Shown here: piece after piece, positions 27,125-36,679 of the stretch
Position numbering within the stretch: position 1 is the stretch's first letter
Layout of the letters: each line of letters starts with the position of its first letter
Assembly (NCBI GenBank): GCA_017307165.1
Contig: JAFKGK010000002.1
Span: 496,001-560,000, forward strand
Length of the DNA stretch: 64,000 nt
Direction of reading: 5' to 3'
DNA from: Candidatus Melainabacteria bacterium
GTDB taxonomy: Bacteria > Cyanobacteriota > Vampirovibrionia > Obscuribacterales > Obscuribacteraceae
Program-made: the position numbers and the translations under genes
Notes under the pieces: generated by a model
Databases searched by the model: none
Told to the model about the DNA's origin: nothing
What the model saw: the letters and a program-made list of their open reading frames with translations, nothing else

Positions 27125-28705
27125 CTAATAACGGACTTCGAGTTCGTAGCTTACGTTTACTTCGCCATTTGCAGGCACTTTTATTGCAAACTCAAATGTC
27201 TTAGAGTCTTTTTTGACAAAAGGATGGCTGTTCTGAGTGATCTTCCAGTCACCATAGGCATGCTCTACGCAGGTTATAGTGACTGCCTGCTCCTTGTGGT
27301 TGCGGAGCGAGATCTCATAGGTCGATCTCTGGACTTTATTATTGACCTGTTGGAATGACATCTGCTTGCGCTCACCTACCAGGTCAAAGGCGTCGCCTAG
27401 ATAGAGTCTGACTTTTTCGTCTTTTGGTGTATGGTCGATCTGGTCTTCACCGACAAATTGCAGAGCACCGTCAGCATCGCGTTTATAGACACGTACCTTG
27501 CCCTTAGGCAGAGGCATGCCTAGATTGTTTTCCTTGCTATTGGCCAACTCCAATTTAACGTTGATCTTGGTCTTTTCTGCTGGCTGTCCATAATAATTGC
27601 CGTAAGCCTTGGCAGGCTCAAAGATAAAATGCTTTTTGAGTGGCACGGCGCTGGCGTTGAACAAAGTCAGTTGCTTGGTCTCGTTGTTTTTGATATCGGT
27701 CTTGTTTTGCAGAGCATAAAGATGGTACTCGGCAAAAGACTGCTCCTGAAACTGCGGCGCGGCAGCACCGGCAAAGGCAGCCTTGTACATGCGTCCCATG
27801 GGAGCGGGCTGTGGTGGCACCACTCTATGTACATCGCCAGCCATGAGTTTGAGAGAAGCGTTTTTAAAAGTCCCTCCCGATTTATTGTCGATCGTCACCC
27901 AGCTGGTCAGATCGCCCTGGGTATCGTCTTTGTTGATAACGGCAACATAATCGCATTTCCAATTTAGGCCTTGAGTCTGATAGCTGATCTCGGCTTTATT
28001 GGTGCCTGATTTTTCAGCATCCAATTTCCATAAGAGCGAAGGCTTAGACACTAGTCCCAGGGGCAGTTGTTCCAGCTCGATCTCTCCATTCGAACCCAAA
28101 ACTACGCCAGATCCAGTCTTGATGACGATGCCCTGGTGGCGAGTGCTGAGATTGCCATTGCTATCCGAGACTGTGACCTGAGGCGGATTGAGGAGAGTGC
28201 CGACGATCTCGCGTACTCCTCCAGCCGGCAAGATCTGTCTGACCTTGATGGTCTTGCCTACTGATTTTGAAAGTATGGTGTCAGTGTCCATCAGGTCAAA
28301 CTGATAGTTTTGCTCACGCACGACCACTCCATTGGGATTGGTCAGTGAAACAAAGGATACGGAGGTTGGATCGATGCCGGCCGCCACATCGGCAAAGTCG
28401 ACATAATTGGTGCCTTCGTGCAAGTCGACGTTACGAGTATCCTTGACCAGACCAAAGTTTTGGTTATAGACGGTCAGCGCCACTGCCTGCGATGCGGAGA
28501 CCTTGTTGGCGACGGCTTCGTTGACAGCCTCGCTCTCAGGACTGGTCTGTTCTTGCTTGGCTTCTGTCTCGATCTTTGTAGCGGGCGCAGCATGATTTGC
28601 ATTGCTATTTATCGCCTTGATCTTGGCCTGGACTCCAGAACAGGATAAAGAGACTGAGCTCAGCAAGCAGAGACTGAGAGCACAAGTTTTATAGATCGAC
28701 GACAT
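27125..28705 (-). CDS. DUF4139-domain secreted protein (copy 2)
   Basis: A 526-residue paralogue of the downstream gene, clearly from a tandem duplication. Whole blocks are near-identical, for example VYNQNFGLVKD, DVAAGIDPTSVSF, EQSFAEYHLY and the GKVRVYKRD segment. It has a signal peptide with a Cys near residue 22 (LSCSGV), so a lipoprotein is possible, and a ~45-residue Lys/Glu/Ala-rich spacer absent from copy 1. It starts one base after the lpxC stop with AGGAAAAG upstream, so it is very likely co-transcribed with the lipid A genes. An envelope role is inferred from this context. Confidence 0.85.
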   Translation of the reverse strand: MSSIYKTCALSLCLLSSVSLSCSGVQAKIKAINSNANHAAPATKIETEAKQEQTSPESEAVNEAVANKVSASQAVALTVYNQNFGLVKDTRNVDLHEGTNYVDFADVAAGIDPTSVSFVSLTNPNGVVVREQNYQFDLMDTDTILSKSVGKTIKVRQILPAGGVREIVGTLLNPPQVTVSDSNGNLSTRHQGIVIKTGSGVVLGSNGEIELEQLPLGLVSKPSLLWKLDAEKSGTNKAEISYQTQGLNWKCDYVAVINKDDTQGDLTSWVTIDNKSGGTFKNASLKLMAGDVHRVVPPQPAPMGRMYKAAFAGAAAPQFQEQSFAEYHLYALQNKTDIKNNETKQLTLFNASAVPLKKHFIFEPAKAYGNYYGQPAEKTKINVKLELANSKENNLGMPLPKGKVRVYKRDADGALQFVGEDQIDHTPKDEKVRLYLGDAFDLVGERKQMSFQQVNNKVQRSTYEISLRNHKEQAVTITCVEHAYGDWKITQNSHPFVKKDSKTFEFAIKVPANGEVNVSYELEVRY

Positions 28706-28706
28706 T

Positions 28707-29582
28707 TTACTTTTCCTGTCTTGAGTTGAGTGCCAGGGTTTCCTTGAGTTTTTTTGCGGCCATCACATCAAGTTCGTGACCGCCCTTGATACTGATAAAT
28801 CTAGCTTTGATCCTCAGCGGATTGACGCCGCACAGGATCAAGTCGCCGATCAAGTCGAGCAATTTGTGACGTACAGGCTCATCCTCAAAACGCAAAGGCT
28901 TGCTAAAACCATCTTGCGTGAGACAGACCACGCCCTCGGCTTGATCCAGCCCCATCATCTGCTGTTCGGCCATGCTGCCAAAGGTCCTGGCATCGGCTAC
29001 CTCATGGATGGACTGGCTGAGATCCCAGGTCTTCCAGATTTTGCCGATCTTTGGGTGATCCCAATCCATGAGATAACTAGCCGAAAATGCCTCCGAAGGC
29101 ACGATCAAGATTGCTCGATCTCCTTTGCTCACTTCGATAGGGCTGAGCAGTTCGATATCGGCAGCTTCAGGCGTTTTGCGTGGCAAACCTGCCGCCTCAA
29201 AGAGCTGCAGCCAAAACAATGATGAACCATCACCCAGAGGCATTTCCATACCATCCACATGCACGAGCACATCATCAAGGCCCCAGAGAGCAGCCGCACA
29301 GAGAAAGTGCTCGACTATGCAAAGTCTTGTACGTCCCTGCCCAATCACTACATTGCGCAAAGTATTGACCACGGCATCGCAAGTGGCAGGGAGCGCAAGC
29401 AAACCACCCTGGTGGGGCAGGACAAAGACAATGCCGGAGCCAGGCGGGGCGGCATATATCTCGAGGGAGATATCCTCCCCCGAAGTATGTCCCTTGCCCA
29501 CATAATGAGCAAGGCGCAAGGGCGCCTGCATCAAAGTCGGCAGATCGAGATCCTTTTGAGCGTTGGCAGCAGTTATGGTCAT
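28707..29582 (-). CDS. lpxC: UDP-3-O-acyl-N-acetylglucosamine deacetylase
   Basis: A 291-residue zinc deacetylase catalysing the committed step of lipid A synthesis. Visible features are the VEHFLCAAALWGLDDVLVHVDGMEMPLGDGSS segment with the first zinc His, LRFEDEPVRHKLLDLIGDL with the second His and the Asp ligand, and the late His in GGHELDVM. Slightly diverged but every ligand is in place. It lies 10 bases after lpxD in the envelope run, so lipid A precursors and outer-membrane assembly are encoded together. Confidence 0.94.
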   Translation of the reverse strand: MTITAANAQKDLDLPTLMQAPLRLAHYVGKGHTSGEDISLEIYAAPPGSGIVFVLPHQGGLLALPATCDAVVNTLRNVVIGQGRTRLCIVEHFLCAAALWGLDDVLVHVDGMEMPLGDGSSLFWLQLFEAAGLPRKTPEAADIELLSPIEVSKGDRAILIVPSEAFSASYLMDWDHPKIGKIWKTWDLSQSIHEVADARTFGSMAEQQMMGLDQAEGVVCLTQDGFSKPLRFEDEPVRHKLLDLIGDLILCGVNPLRIKARFISIKGGHELDVMAAKKLKETLALNSRQEK

Positions 29583-29592
29583 TTTATCTTCT

Positions 29593-30702
29593 CTATTTGA
29601 GCAACTGTTCTTCGAGTAGAGCGATGCGGCGCTTAAGATCCTTTACGTCATCCTGCACTCTGGGCAATCTCTTGAGATTGGCCACCTGAGCAAAAAAGTC
29701 TCTTGCCGGAGCAGCCGGAGTGCCGGCATGGATATCACCGGATGCGATATCGCGCATCGCTCCAGAGCCTCCGGAGAGCACTGCATCGTTGCCCATGTGT
29801 ATGTGGTCGGAGAGCGAGGCACTACCGCCAATAACGCCCCGATCGCCGATGGTGCAGCTACCGCCTATGGTGGCATTGCCGATGATCAGCACATCCTTGC
29901 CGATGCGATTGTTGTGGGCAACCATGACCAGATTATCGATCTTGGTACCGCGGCCGACAGTTGTAGCGCCCATGGTGGCACGATCGATTGTGGCATAAGA
30001 ACCTATCTCCGCATCGTCTTCGACAACGACAGTACCGATCTGGGGGATCTTTAGCAATGGGTTTTCTTCATCGCTAAAGTCTTTGTCGCCAGACATATTT
30101 TTTTCGAGATTGGATGGACGTTCGGTCACATAGCCAAAGCCATCGGAGCCAAGAGCGGCACCTTGCTGGAGGATGACACGGCTGCCGATCTTGACATAGT
30201 CGGCGATCAAGCAACCCGGATGAAAAACACAGTCTTCACCGATGGTGACTTCACCACCGATTACAGTCTGGGCCATGATGATTGTTCGAGCTCCGACCTT
30301 GGATTTGGGGCCGATCACAACATAAGGCCCGATGGCTGCGTCTTGAGCAATCTCGGCAGACTCGTCGATGACGGCAGTCGGATGTATGCCTTTGGGTGGA
30401 TAGTAGCGCTTGGGCTGCAAGGCCGTTAGTACGCGCTGAATGGCAAGGTTGGGACGGTCCACCAGGATCATATTGCGATCCGGGTATTCTTTTTCGGTGC
30501 CGGTTGGAGCAACGATAGCTCGCGCCTTGCAAGCATTGAGCTTTTTGACCAGTTTGGCCTCAAAGACAAAGGCGAGCTCTTCTTCTTTTGCATGCAATGG
30601 AGATGGAGAGACGCTATCGATATTGAGCGTGGCATCGCCATGTACCTTGCCACCTATATATTGAGCGATCTGACCTAGATTCATTGTTTGCGGCAGTTTC
30701 AT
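29593..30702 (-). CDS. lpxD: UDP-3-O-acylglucosamine N-acyltransferase
   Basis: A 369-residue left-handed beta-helix acyltransferase adding the N-linked acyl chain in lipid A synthesis. An N-terminal uridine-binding region (~1-100) is followed by many hexapeptide repeats (such as IGPYVVIGPKSKVGA and VMVAHNNRIGKDVLI, which has the catalytic His) and a C-terminal helix. A ~20-residue insertion (~200-220, Lys/Asp/Glu-rich) interrupts the repeats at the usual LpxD/LpxA loop position. It follows ompH after a possible internal terminator. Confidence 0.95.
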   Translation of the reverse strand: MKLPQTMNLGQIAQYIGGKVHGDATLNIDSVSPSPLHAKEEELAFVFEAKLVKKLNACKARAIVAPTGTEKEYPDRNMILVDRPNLAIQRVLTALQPKRYYPPKGIHPTAVIDESAEIAQDAAIGPYVVIGPKSKVGARTIIMAQTVIGGEVTIGEDCVFHPGCLIADYVKIGSRVILQQGAALGSDGFGYVTERPSNLEKNMSGDKDFSDEENPLLKIPQIGTVVVEDDAEIGSYATIDRATMGATTVGRGTKIDNLVMVAHNNRIGKDVLIIGNATIGGSCTIGDRGVIGGSASLSDHIHMGNDAVLSGGSGAMRDIASGDIHAGTPAAPARDFFAQVANLKRLPRVQDDVKDLKRRIALLEEQLLK

Positions 30703-30718
30703 ATGACCCTCGATAAAT

Positions 30719-30758
30719 AAAGAGGGGCACCATCTGTGATACAGACAATGCCCCTTTT
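30719..30758 (-). terminator. Hairpin with T-tract between ompH and lpxD
   Basis: On the minus strand AAAAGGGGCA (30758-30749) pairs with TGCCCCTCTTT (30729-30719). An inner TCTG/CAGA pair closes a five-base loop. A T-rich tail follows. It lies within the envelope run, so it may attenuate rather than end transcription, setting bamA-ompH output apart from the lipid A genes. It is symmetric enough to work on either strand, but only the minus strand has a gene ending here. Confidence 0.6.
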
Positions 30759-30777
30759 GGAACGCTATTGGACCTGA

Positions 30778-31281
30778 TTACTTGGTGGTCTTGGCGCCGG
30801 CATTGCCACTGGAGGCAAGACGCTTTACGACGCCATCGGTGATGTCTACACCACCCATGAGGACTGCACCCTTCATCAAGACTGTATCGACTTTTTTGTC
30901 GGCAGCTTCGGCTTTGATGGCAGCATCGATGTCATTCTCGAGATCTTTTTCGAGGTTTTGAGCCATCGATTGGGCTTTTTTGTATTCGGCGTCGATCTTG
31001 GTCTGCAAGCTCTTTTGTAGACTATCGAGCTCAGCGGCCGACTTTTTGGCAGCCTTGGCGGTCTCGTATTGCTTATTGCTATCCTCTAGCAGCTTGCGGA
31101 CATTGTCTTCGGCTTTCTTGAGGTCTTCGGCGGCATTTTTGGCCTTGGTAAAACCACCGATCACCTTATCGCGATCGACTACACCGATGGTGGACTTGAC
31201 TTGCGCATAGGCGCCCTGAGCTACCACTTGCACCAGAGCCAGGCTGGCAAGTACGGCAAAGGTCTTTTGAACTTTAAGCAT
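30778..31281 (-). CDS. OmpH/Skp-family periplasmic chaperone
   Basis: A 167-residue protein with a signal peptide (1-~26), then a long charged coiled coil (~50-130) matching the Skp tentacle helices. A C-terminal segment (LMKGAVLMGGVDITDGVVKRL) closes the beta-barrel head, with the ...DITDGV pattern of OmpH proteins. Skp holds unfolded outer-membrane proteins in the periplasm. It lies between bamA and lpxD, the usual order in Gram-negative genomes. GGAGAG precedes the ATG by five bases. Confidence 0.88.
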   Translation of the reverse strand: MLKVQKTFAVLASLALVQVVAQGAYAQVKSTIGVVDRDKVIGGFTKAKNAAEDLKKAEDNVRKLLEDSNKQYETAKAAKKSAAELDSLQKSLQTKIDAEYKKAQSMAQNLEKDLENDIDAAIKAEAADKKVDTVLMKGAVLMGGVDITDGVVKRLASSGNAGAKTTK

Positions 31282-31358
31282 CTTCTCTCCAAAGAAAACT
31301 GATTTAGCCTGGCTGTAAGTTTACAACATCTGGCAAATCACACCCCTATAACTTTGCT

Positions 31359-33461
31359 CTAATAAAACTTTTCGCCAAACCCGACAGTAAATCTAGGGGT
31401 AAACCCTCCTGTCACCGGAGCGATCAGAGGCAAGCCATAATCGAGCCTGACCAGACCAACCATCGGCATCTTGACCCTTAGACCAACACCTACGGCAGCA
31501 CCCATACTGGTGCGCGAGAGTATGTTATTCATGCTGCTATTGCCGATGGACTGGCCAAAGTCAGCAAAAAACGCCACCCCGACCTTGTCTTTGATGCCCT
31601 TGGTGATCTTATTGCTATCAGAGAGGAAGCCCAGGCGGTAGCGGGCTTCGACTGTAGCCATGAGCATGCCCGTGCCGGTCCCGAGAGACGAAAACTGATT
31701 GTAGCCCCGCATGCCGTTTAGACCGCCCAGTCTATACAAGCCAAATTGCGGCAGGCTACCAGCCGATGTCCCTGCCTGTACATTGGAAGCAATGGTCCAG
31801 TTTTTAGTTGGCGAGACATACTTGCTGGCGCTCACTCCAGCCTTGAGAAAGGCCTGGCTCAAACCCAGCGAAGGTGTAACGGAGGCCTTTAAGTAACTAC
31901 CTTTACGAGCATCGACTGCAGCATCGCGTGTATCGCGGATGAGACTGGGACTGATCGAGAGCACTGTGGCTCCTTGCAATTGCTTGTCGCGATACTGGCT
32001 GGCTATGGCCGAGGCAGACAGGGCATCTGTAGCCATGCCGGTAGCAAGAGCCCGATTGGCCATGGATGAAAGAATGGATTCGCTGGCTGCACCGGTGGCA
32101 AAGTTTTTGAGCGAGGTATTTTCGCCGGTCAAACCAAGGTTGGCAGTCCATTTGCCACGTAGTGGCTTGGAAAAATTGATATTGGCGCCGATGGTGCGCT
32201 GCATGGCCTGATCGATAAACATCGAGCCCATATTGCGACCAAAGCCGGTGACGGCCATAGATGTATTGGTACCGCGCAGATGAGGCTCGATCCAGCTAGC
32301 CTCGATATTGTAGGTCTTGGCTGTAGGCAAAAAGCTATTGCCGCCATTGTTGAGAGAGTTGTTGAGCGACTGGAAGGTCCCCGAGCCCACCTGAGAGCTA
32401 AAAGAAAGGACCTGGCCCCGGCCTCTAAAGTTGGATTCGGAAAAATTGAGCGAACCAAAAGGACCAGCAACAGAGTCGACCCCGCCACCAAGACCGATAG
32501 AGGCTGTTCGTTTCTCGTCTACTTCTACTTTTAGCGTGTACTTATCAGGGTTGGCTGCCGATGGTACGAGCTGCCTGCGGATATCAGAAAAATAGCCCTC
32601 ATTGTAGAGACTCTTGAGACCAGCAGTGAGGACGGCTTCGTTGTAGGGCTCGCCTTCTTTGACTTTGATGCCACCTTTAATAATGGAGGTCATAGTCTTT
32701 TTATTGCCGACGATCTCGATATTGTCGATGGCGCCTTCGTTGATGACGAGCTCCACGGAGCCGTCCGGATCTCCTTTGACGTCGACGACCTTGGCCAATA
32801 CAAAGCCCTTTTGCTGATAGGCTTGCTCTACACGAGAGATAGCACCAGCCAGGGCGTTGTCGTTTTGCGGCCGGCCGAGCTGGTCGGCAAAGATCTTGGA
32901 GATCTCGTCGGTCGAGACCACCTCATTGCCCTTGATGGCAAACTGGGTGATGGGAGCGTTTTCCTGGACGCTTATCTTGAGCAATATGCGTCCATTTTTT
33001 AGTTGCTGCGGATCTATCTTGAGCGAGTCATTGTCAAAATAGCCCATGTTGTTGATTGCTTTCAGATCTTCACGAACCTGGTCGCGATCAAAAGTATCGC
33101 CCTTTTTGGTTTTGACGACAGCAGCTATTTCTTCGGTAGGGATGAGGTGATTGCCCTCGATCTCGATATCTTCGATGACGTACTGGCTAGCACCAGGGAT
33201 GGTATTGCCTGCTGGCCCTTTGCTTTGTGCCTGCTGGGCCACGTCTTCTTCGGCAGAAATCTTGAATCTCGGTGGAACCGACTCCACCGGCGAGCTAGAG
33301 CTGAAACTAGAACTAGAACTGGTATCGAGGATGGGGGCTTCTGCGGCAAAAGGCCCCTGAGCCATCGCTGCACTAGCGCCGGTGCCTATCAAAATAGGCT
33401 GGGCAAATATCATCAAGGATAAGGCGAGACCTAGCGAGCGTCTCTTATCTGGTTTATACAT
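31359..33461 (-). CDS. bamA: Outer-membrane protein assembly factor BamA (Omp85)
   Basis: About 700 residues. A signal peptide and a Ser-rich spacer (~35-100) are followed by three POTRA domains (about 105-180, 180-260, 260-340) and a 16-strand-like barrel ending in Phe-Tyr, the beta-signal. It inserts and folds outer-membrane barrels. Having three POTRA domains rather than five is the cyanobacterial/chloroplast pattern, consistent with the lineage suggested. The ATG at 33461 is preferred because it places the signal peptide at the N-terminus; the frame is open to 33587. It opens the envelope run. Confidence 0.93.
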   Translation of the reverse strand: MYKPDKRRSLGLALSLMIFAQPILIGTGASAAMAQGPFAAEAPILDTSSSSSFSSSSPVESVPPRFKISAEEDVAQQAQSKGPAGNTIPGASQYVIEDIEIEGNHLIPTEEIAAVVKTKKGDTFDRDQVREDLKAINNMGYFDNDSLKIDPQQLKNGRILLKISVQENAPITQFAIKGNEVVSTDEISKIFADQLGRPQNDNALAGAISRVEQAYQQKGFVLAKVVDVKGDPDGSVELVINEGAIDNIEIVGNKKTMTSIIKGGIKVKEGEPYNEAVLTAGLKSLYNEGYFSDIRRQLVPSAANPDKYTLKVEVDEKRTASIGLGGGVDSVAGPFGSLNFSESNFRGRGQVLSFSSQVGSGTFQSLNNSLNNGGNSFLPTAKTYNIEASWIEPHLRGTNTSMAVTGFGRNMGSMFIDQAMQRTIGANINFSKPLRGKWTANLGLTGENTSLKNFATGAASESILSSMANRALATGMATDALSASAIASQYRDKQLQGATVLSISPSLIRDTRDAAVDARKGSYLKASVTPSLGLSQAFLKAGVSASKYVSPTKNWTIASNVQAGTSAGSLPQFGLYRLGGLNGMRGYNQFSSLGTGTGMLMATVEARYRLGFLSDSNKITKGIKDKVGVAFFADFGQSIGNSSMNNILSRTSMGAAVGVGLRVKMPMVGLVRLDYGLPLIAPVTGGFTPRFTVGFGEKFY

Positions 33462-33598
33462 CCTGATCTCATGGTACTGGCGGCCGTAGAGCAATAGTCT
33501 AACATGACCCTGGAGCATGCCAAGGTGTTCCGACGATACCGTCATATTAGTTAAAGCTAATGGCAGCCGCCGCTTGACGACTGCCATTAGCTATCTCA

Positions 33599-35116
33599 TC
33601 AATTATTGCGATTTTCAAACCAGCCCACAGGTTGAGGATCAAGATTGATATTGATCTGCTTTACCTCGGTATAGGCTTCAAGACCAAAGGTGCCGAGTTC
33701 TCTGCCCCATCCCGACTGCTTGTAGCCACCCCACGGGCATTCGGTATAGGTATTGTGATAGGCATTGACCCAGGTGATGCCGGCTCGCAATGCTTTGACT
33801 ACACGATGGGCCCTGGTGATGTCATTTGTAAATACAGCAGCGGCGAGTCCGTAAACAGAGTCATTGGCGAGTTCTATGGCCTCTTCCTCGGATTCAAATT
33901 TTTGCACCACGACCACCGGTCCAAAGATTTCTTCCTGGACTATGGCCATGTCGCGCTTGACGTCGGCAAATATAGTGGGCTTTATGTAATAGCCGTTTTC
34001 GTGACCTTCTACTTTAAGTGCCTCACCGCCAGTGACTAGTCTGGCGCCTTCTTTTTTGCCGCGAGCAATGTATTCGAGAACTCGGTCGTATTGAGATTTG
34101 GAGACCAGAGGCCCCATTTCGGTGCCATCTTGCATACCAGGCCCGACAACGATCTGTTCTGCACGCTGAGCCATTTTTTTGATGAAAGAGTCATAGATTT
34201 TTGCATCCACCACCATGCGGGAGCCTGCAGAGCAAACTTGTCCGGCATTGCAATAGATGGCAAAAAGGGCATAGTCTACGGCGACATCGACGTCAAAATC
34301 ATCAAAGACCACCATGGGCGACTTGCCACCTAGCTCTAGAGTGACTTTTTTTAGATTGGTCAGAGCACTTTGAGCGATGAGCTTGCCGGTCTTGACACTA
34401 CCGGTAAAGGCAATCTTGTCGACAAGCAGACTTTCGGCAATGGGCTGTCCAACTGCCGGACCGGCACCAGCGACGATATTGACTACACCTTCGGGAAAAC
34501 CGATCTCTTTGATGATCTCGGCCAGTCTCAAGACTGTTAGAGGGGTAAACTCGCTGGGCTTGAGCACGCAGGTATTGCCTGCCGCCAGAGCTGGAGCCAG
34601 TTTCCAGGCAGCCATCAAAAGAGGATAGTTCCAGGGGACGATCTGCCCGCAAACACCTATAGGCTCGCGTACTACAGTAGTCACCGAAGGAGCGGGGACT
34701 TCGATCGATTGTCCGCTTGGCTTATTGACCAGACCTGCATAATATCTAAAGACATAAGCACTATCGGCGATATCATATTGTGTCTCGCGCAGTGGCTTGC
34801 CACCATTGAGAGTCTCGAGCTCAGCCAGCTCGTCAGCATTTGCATCGATAGCGTCAGCGAGCTTGTTGAGCATAGAGGCGCGCTCGAGAGCGCTCATGCG
34901 CGGCCAGGGACCATGATCAAATGCCTTGCGAGCAGCCTTGATGGCTTTTTCGACTTGTGTCTTGTCCGCCTCTGGAGCCTTGCATAGCACCTTACCGGTA
35001 GCTGGATCGATCAGATCGCGCGTACCAGCGCCTGCAACCATTTCACCATCTATAAAGAGCTGCCATTGACGATCTACGTTTGCCTTCATCTGAGGAGCCT
35101 CTAGTGTCTGGGCCAT
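33599..35116 (-). CDS. NAD(P)-dependent aldehyde dehydrogenase
   Basis: A ~505-residue enzyme oxidising an aldehyde to its acid. Seen are the WNYPLLMAAWKLAPALAAGN cofactor segment, the FTGSVKTGKLI Rossmann loop, catalytic Glu in LELGGKSP and catalytic Cys in NAGQVCSAGSR, then EIFGPVV and the C-terminal PWGGYKQSGWGRELG. Closest in character to betaine-aldehyde/retinal-type dehydrogenases; the substrate is not determinable. The ATG at 35116 has GAGG ten bases upstream; a longer frame to 35158 lacks a site. Confidence 0.95.
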   Translation of the reverse strand: MAQTLEAPQMKANVDRQWQLFIDGEMVAGAGTRDLIDPATGKVLCKAPEADKTQVEKAIKAARKAFDHGPWPRMSALERASMLNKLADAIDANADELAELETLNGGKPLRETQYDIADSAYVFRYYAGLVNKPSGQSIEVPAPSVTTVVREPIGVCGQIVPWNYPLLMAAWKLAPALAAGNTCVLKPSEFTPLTVLRLAEIIKEIGFPEGVVNIVAGAGPAVGQPIAESLLVDKIAFTGSVKTGKLIAQSALTNLKKVTLELGGKSPMVVFDDFDVDVAVDYALFAIYCNAGQVCSAGSRMVVDAKIYDSFIKKMAQRAEQIVVGPGMQDGTEMGPLVSKSQYDRVLEYIARGKKEGARLVTGGEALKVEGHENGYYIKPTIFADVKRDMAIVQEEIFGPVVVVQKFESEEEAIELANDSVYGLAAAVFTNDITRAHRVVKALRAGITWVNAYHNTYTECPWGGYKQSGWGRELGTFGLEAYTEVKQININLDPQPVGWFENRNN

Positions 35117-35231
35117 TTCGCAAAACCTCGCATAACATAAGATTACGGAAATCGCCAATCATATCATTTATGCAACAATATTAAGTCGCGATTACAACCA
35201 TCTCTCTATCTACAAAAGGCGACAATATCCG

Positions 35232-35903
35232 ATGAGCTTGAGGGCAGCCGAGCGTGATTATCCTGGGTCTTTTATCACCCTCGAAGGACCGGAGGGAGCA
35301 GGCAAGACTACCCAGGTCAAATTGCTCTCGCAAAAACTAGAAGCTCTCGGCATCCCTCACACTGTCAGCCGCGATCCTGGCGGCACCCCGCTTGGCAAGC
35401 AGATCAGACGAGTCTTGCTCAAGCCAGGCACCTATATCGCCCCCATGGCCGAGCTCTTGCTCTATCAAGCCGATCGCGCCCAACACGTGGACGAGTTGAT
35501 CATGCCTGCCCTCAAGCGAGGCGAGATAGTCATTTGCGATAGATTTACCGACTCAACGCTTGCTTATCAAGGATTTGGCCGCAATATCGATCGCAAGACC
35601 ATCGAAGACCTCAATGCCATGGCCACTCAGGGACTCACTCCCGAGCTCACGATACTATTTGATCTCGAAAGCGAAAAAGGACTCGGCCGTTTGCATCCTG
35701 GCGGACATGATCGCCTCGAACAAGAAGCCATAGAGTTTCACCATCGCATCCGCCAGGGCTATCTGACCCTGAGACAAGAACAACCCGAACGCTGGGCCAC
35801 CATAGATGCCACCAAGGCCCTGATCTCGGTCCAAGAAGAATTTGCTCGCATCATCGTCGAGCGTTTTGCCGATAGGCATCCAAAGCTCAAAGATCTGGCC
35901 TAG
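35232..35903 (+). CDS. tmk: Thymidylate kinase
   Basis: A 223-residue cytosolic kinase phosphorylating dTMP. Residues ~17-28 carry the P-loop LEGPEGAGKTTQ. RDPGGTPLGKQIR is a variant of the usual RxPGGT. VICDRFTDSTLAYQG binds the substrate. The LID-region basic residues appear around 155-165. It is a lone rightward gene between two leftward blocks. In many bacteria tmk is beside holB, which is not present here. Confidence 0.96.
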   Translation: MSLRAAERDYPGSFITLEGPEGAGKTTQVKLLSQKLEALGIPHTVSRDPGGTPLGKQIRRVLLKPGTYIAPMAELLLYQADRAQHVDELIMPALKRGEIVICDRFTDSTLAYQGFGRNIDRKTIEDLNAMATQGLTPELTILFDLESEKGLGRLHPGGHDRLEQEAIEFHHRIRQGYLTLRQEQPERWATIDATKALISVQEEFARIIVERFADRHPKLKDLA

Positions 35904-35941
35904 ATATTTAAATAAGCTATTAAAAAAGCTAGATTTTTAGA

Positions 35942-36649
35942 CTATCTCAGATTGCTATGCGAAGAGATCTCTCGTCCAAATTTTTCGATATCTGACCTGA
36001 TCTCGGCTTCTAGAGCCGGGTCCAGCTCTCCACCTTGTTGATTGCGATAGCTTTTTTCTTTGTTTTGGATGTCGGTAGCGCGTTGCTTGAGACTGCGATA
36101 GTCACCATCGGAGAGCTTATTGTCTTTCTTCATATCATCCAGATATTTGTTGCTGTCGCTCAGCATGGTGGCGATGGCCGGGACCTTGACCTCAGGCTGG
36201 TTGTTGCCCGAAGGTCCAACATAAATAATCTGATTAAAGGCCGGATAGCCACCCATAGGCAACCAGGGATAGCAATATCCCGACGGTGCCCGCCAAAAAT
36301 TGACCGAGGCATTGCCTATCCGCGCACTGAAGGCCGCTCCGCCTATGGCCACCGGTTGCGGAATGCCGCCCCAGGCATAGGGAGTGAGAGGCCCGATGGC
36401 CGGACCATTATAGGGATTAAAGTAGGGATTATAACCATATCTATTGCCGCCAAAGGCCTGGCCATAGGTTTGACCATAAGGCACTGCATAATTGCCGTAG
36501 CCACGAGTACCGTATTGCACTCCATTAGGCATGGCTGGATTGACAGGGGCAAAAGAGCCTGACGATTGCCTCGAATCCATCTGGGCCTGGGCCGGCGGGG
36601 CTATGACTAGAGCCAGGCCTGCGGCCAGCAAAGCAATACGTTTCGTCAT
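35942..36649 (-). CDS. Secreted Tyr/Gly/Asn/Pro-rich protein
   Basis: 235 residues. A clear signal peptide (1-~22, APPAQAQ) is followed by a low-complexity region rich in Tyr, Gly, Asn and Pro (~23-160) with repeats of YG/YNPY type, then a charged helical tail (~165-235). I know no family. The composition suggests a periplasmic or surface protein forming flexible or adhesive structure. AGGTG precedes the ATG by ~6 bases. The protein from 52760 has the same ingredients in reverse order. Confidence 0.65.
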   Translation of the reverse strand: MTKRIALLAAGLALVIAPPAQAQMDSRQSSGSFAPVNPAMPNGVQYGTRGYGNYAVPYGQTYGQAFGGNRYGYNPYFNPYNGPAIGPLTPYAWGGIPQPVAIGGAAFSARIGNASVNFWRAPSGYCYPWLPMGGYPAFNQIIYVGPSGNNQPEVKVPAIATMLSDSNKYLDDMKKDNKLSDGDYRSLKQRATDIQNKEKSYRNQQGGELDPALEAEIRSDIEKFGREISSHSNLR

Positions 36650-36679
36650 AAGAGCACCTGCGATTGATGTCTAAAAGAT

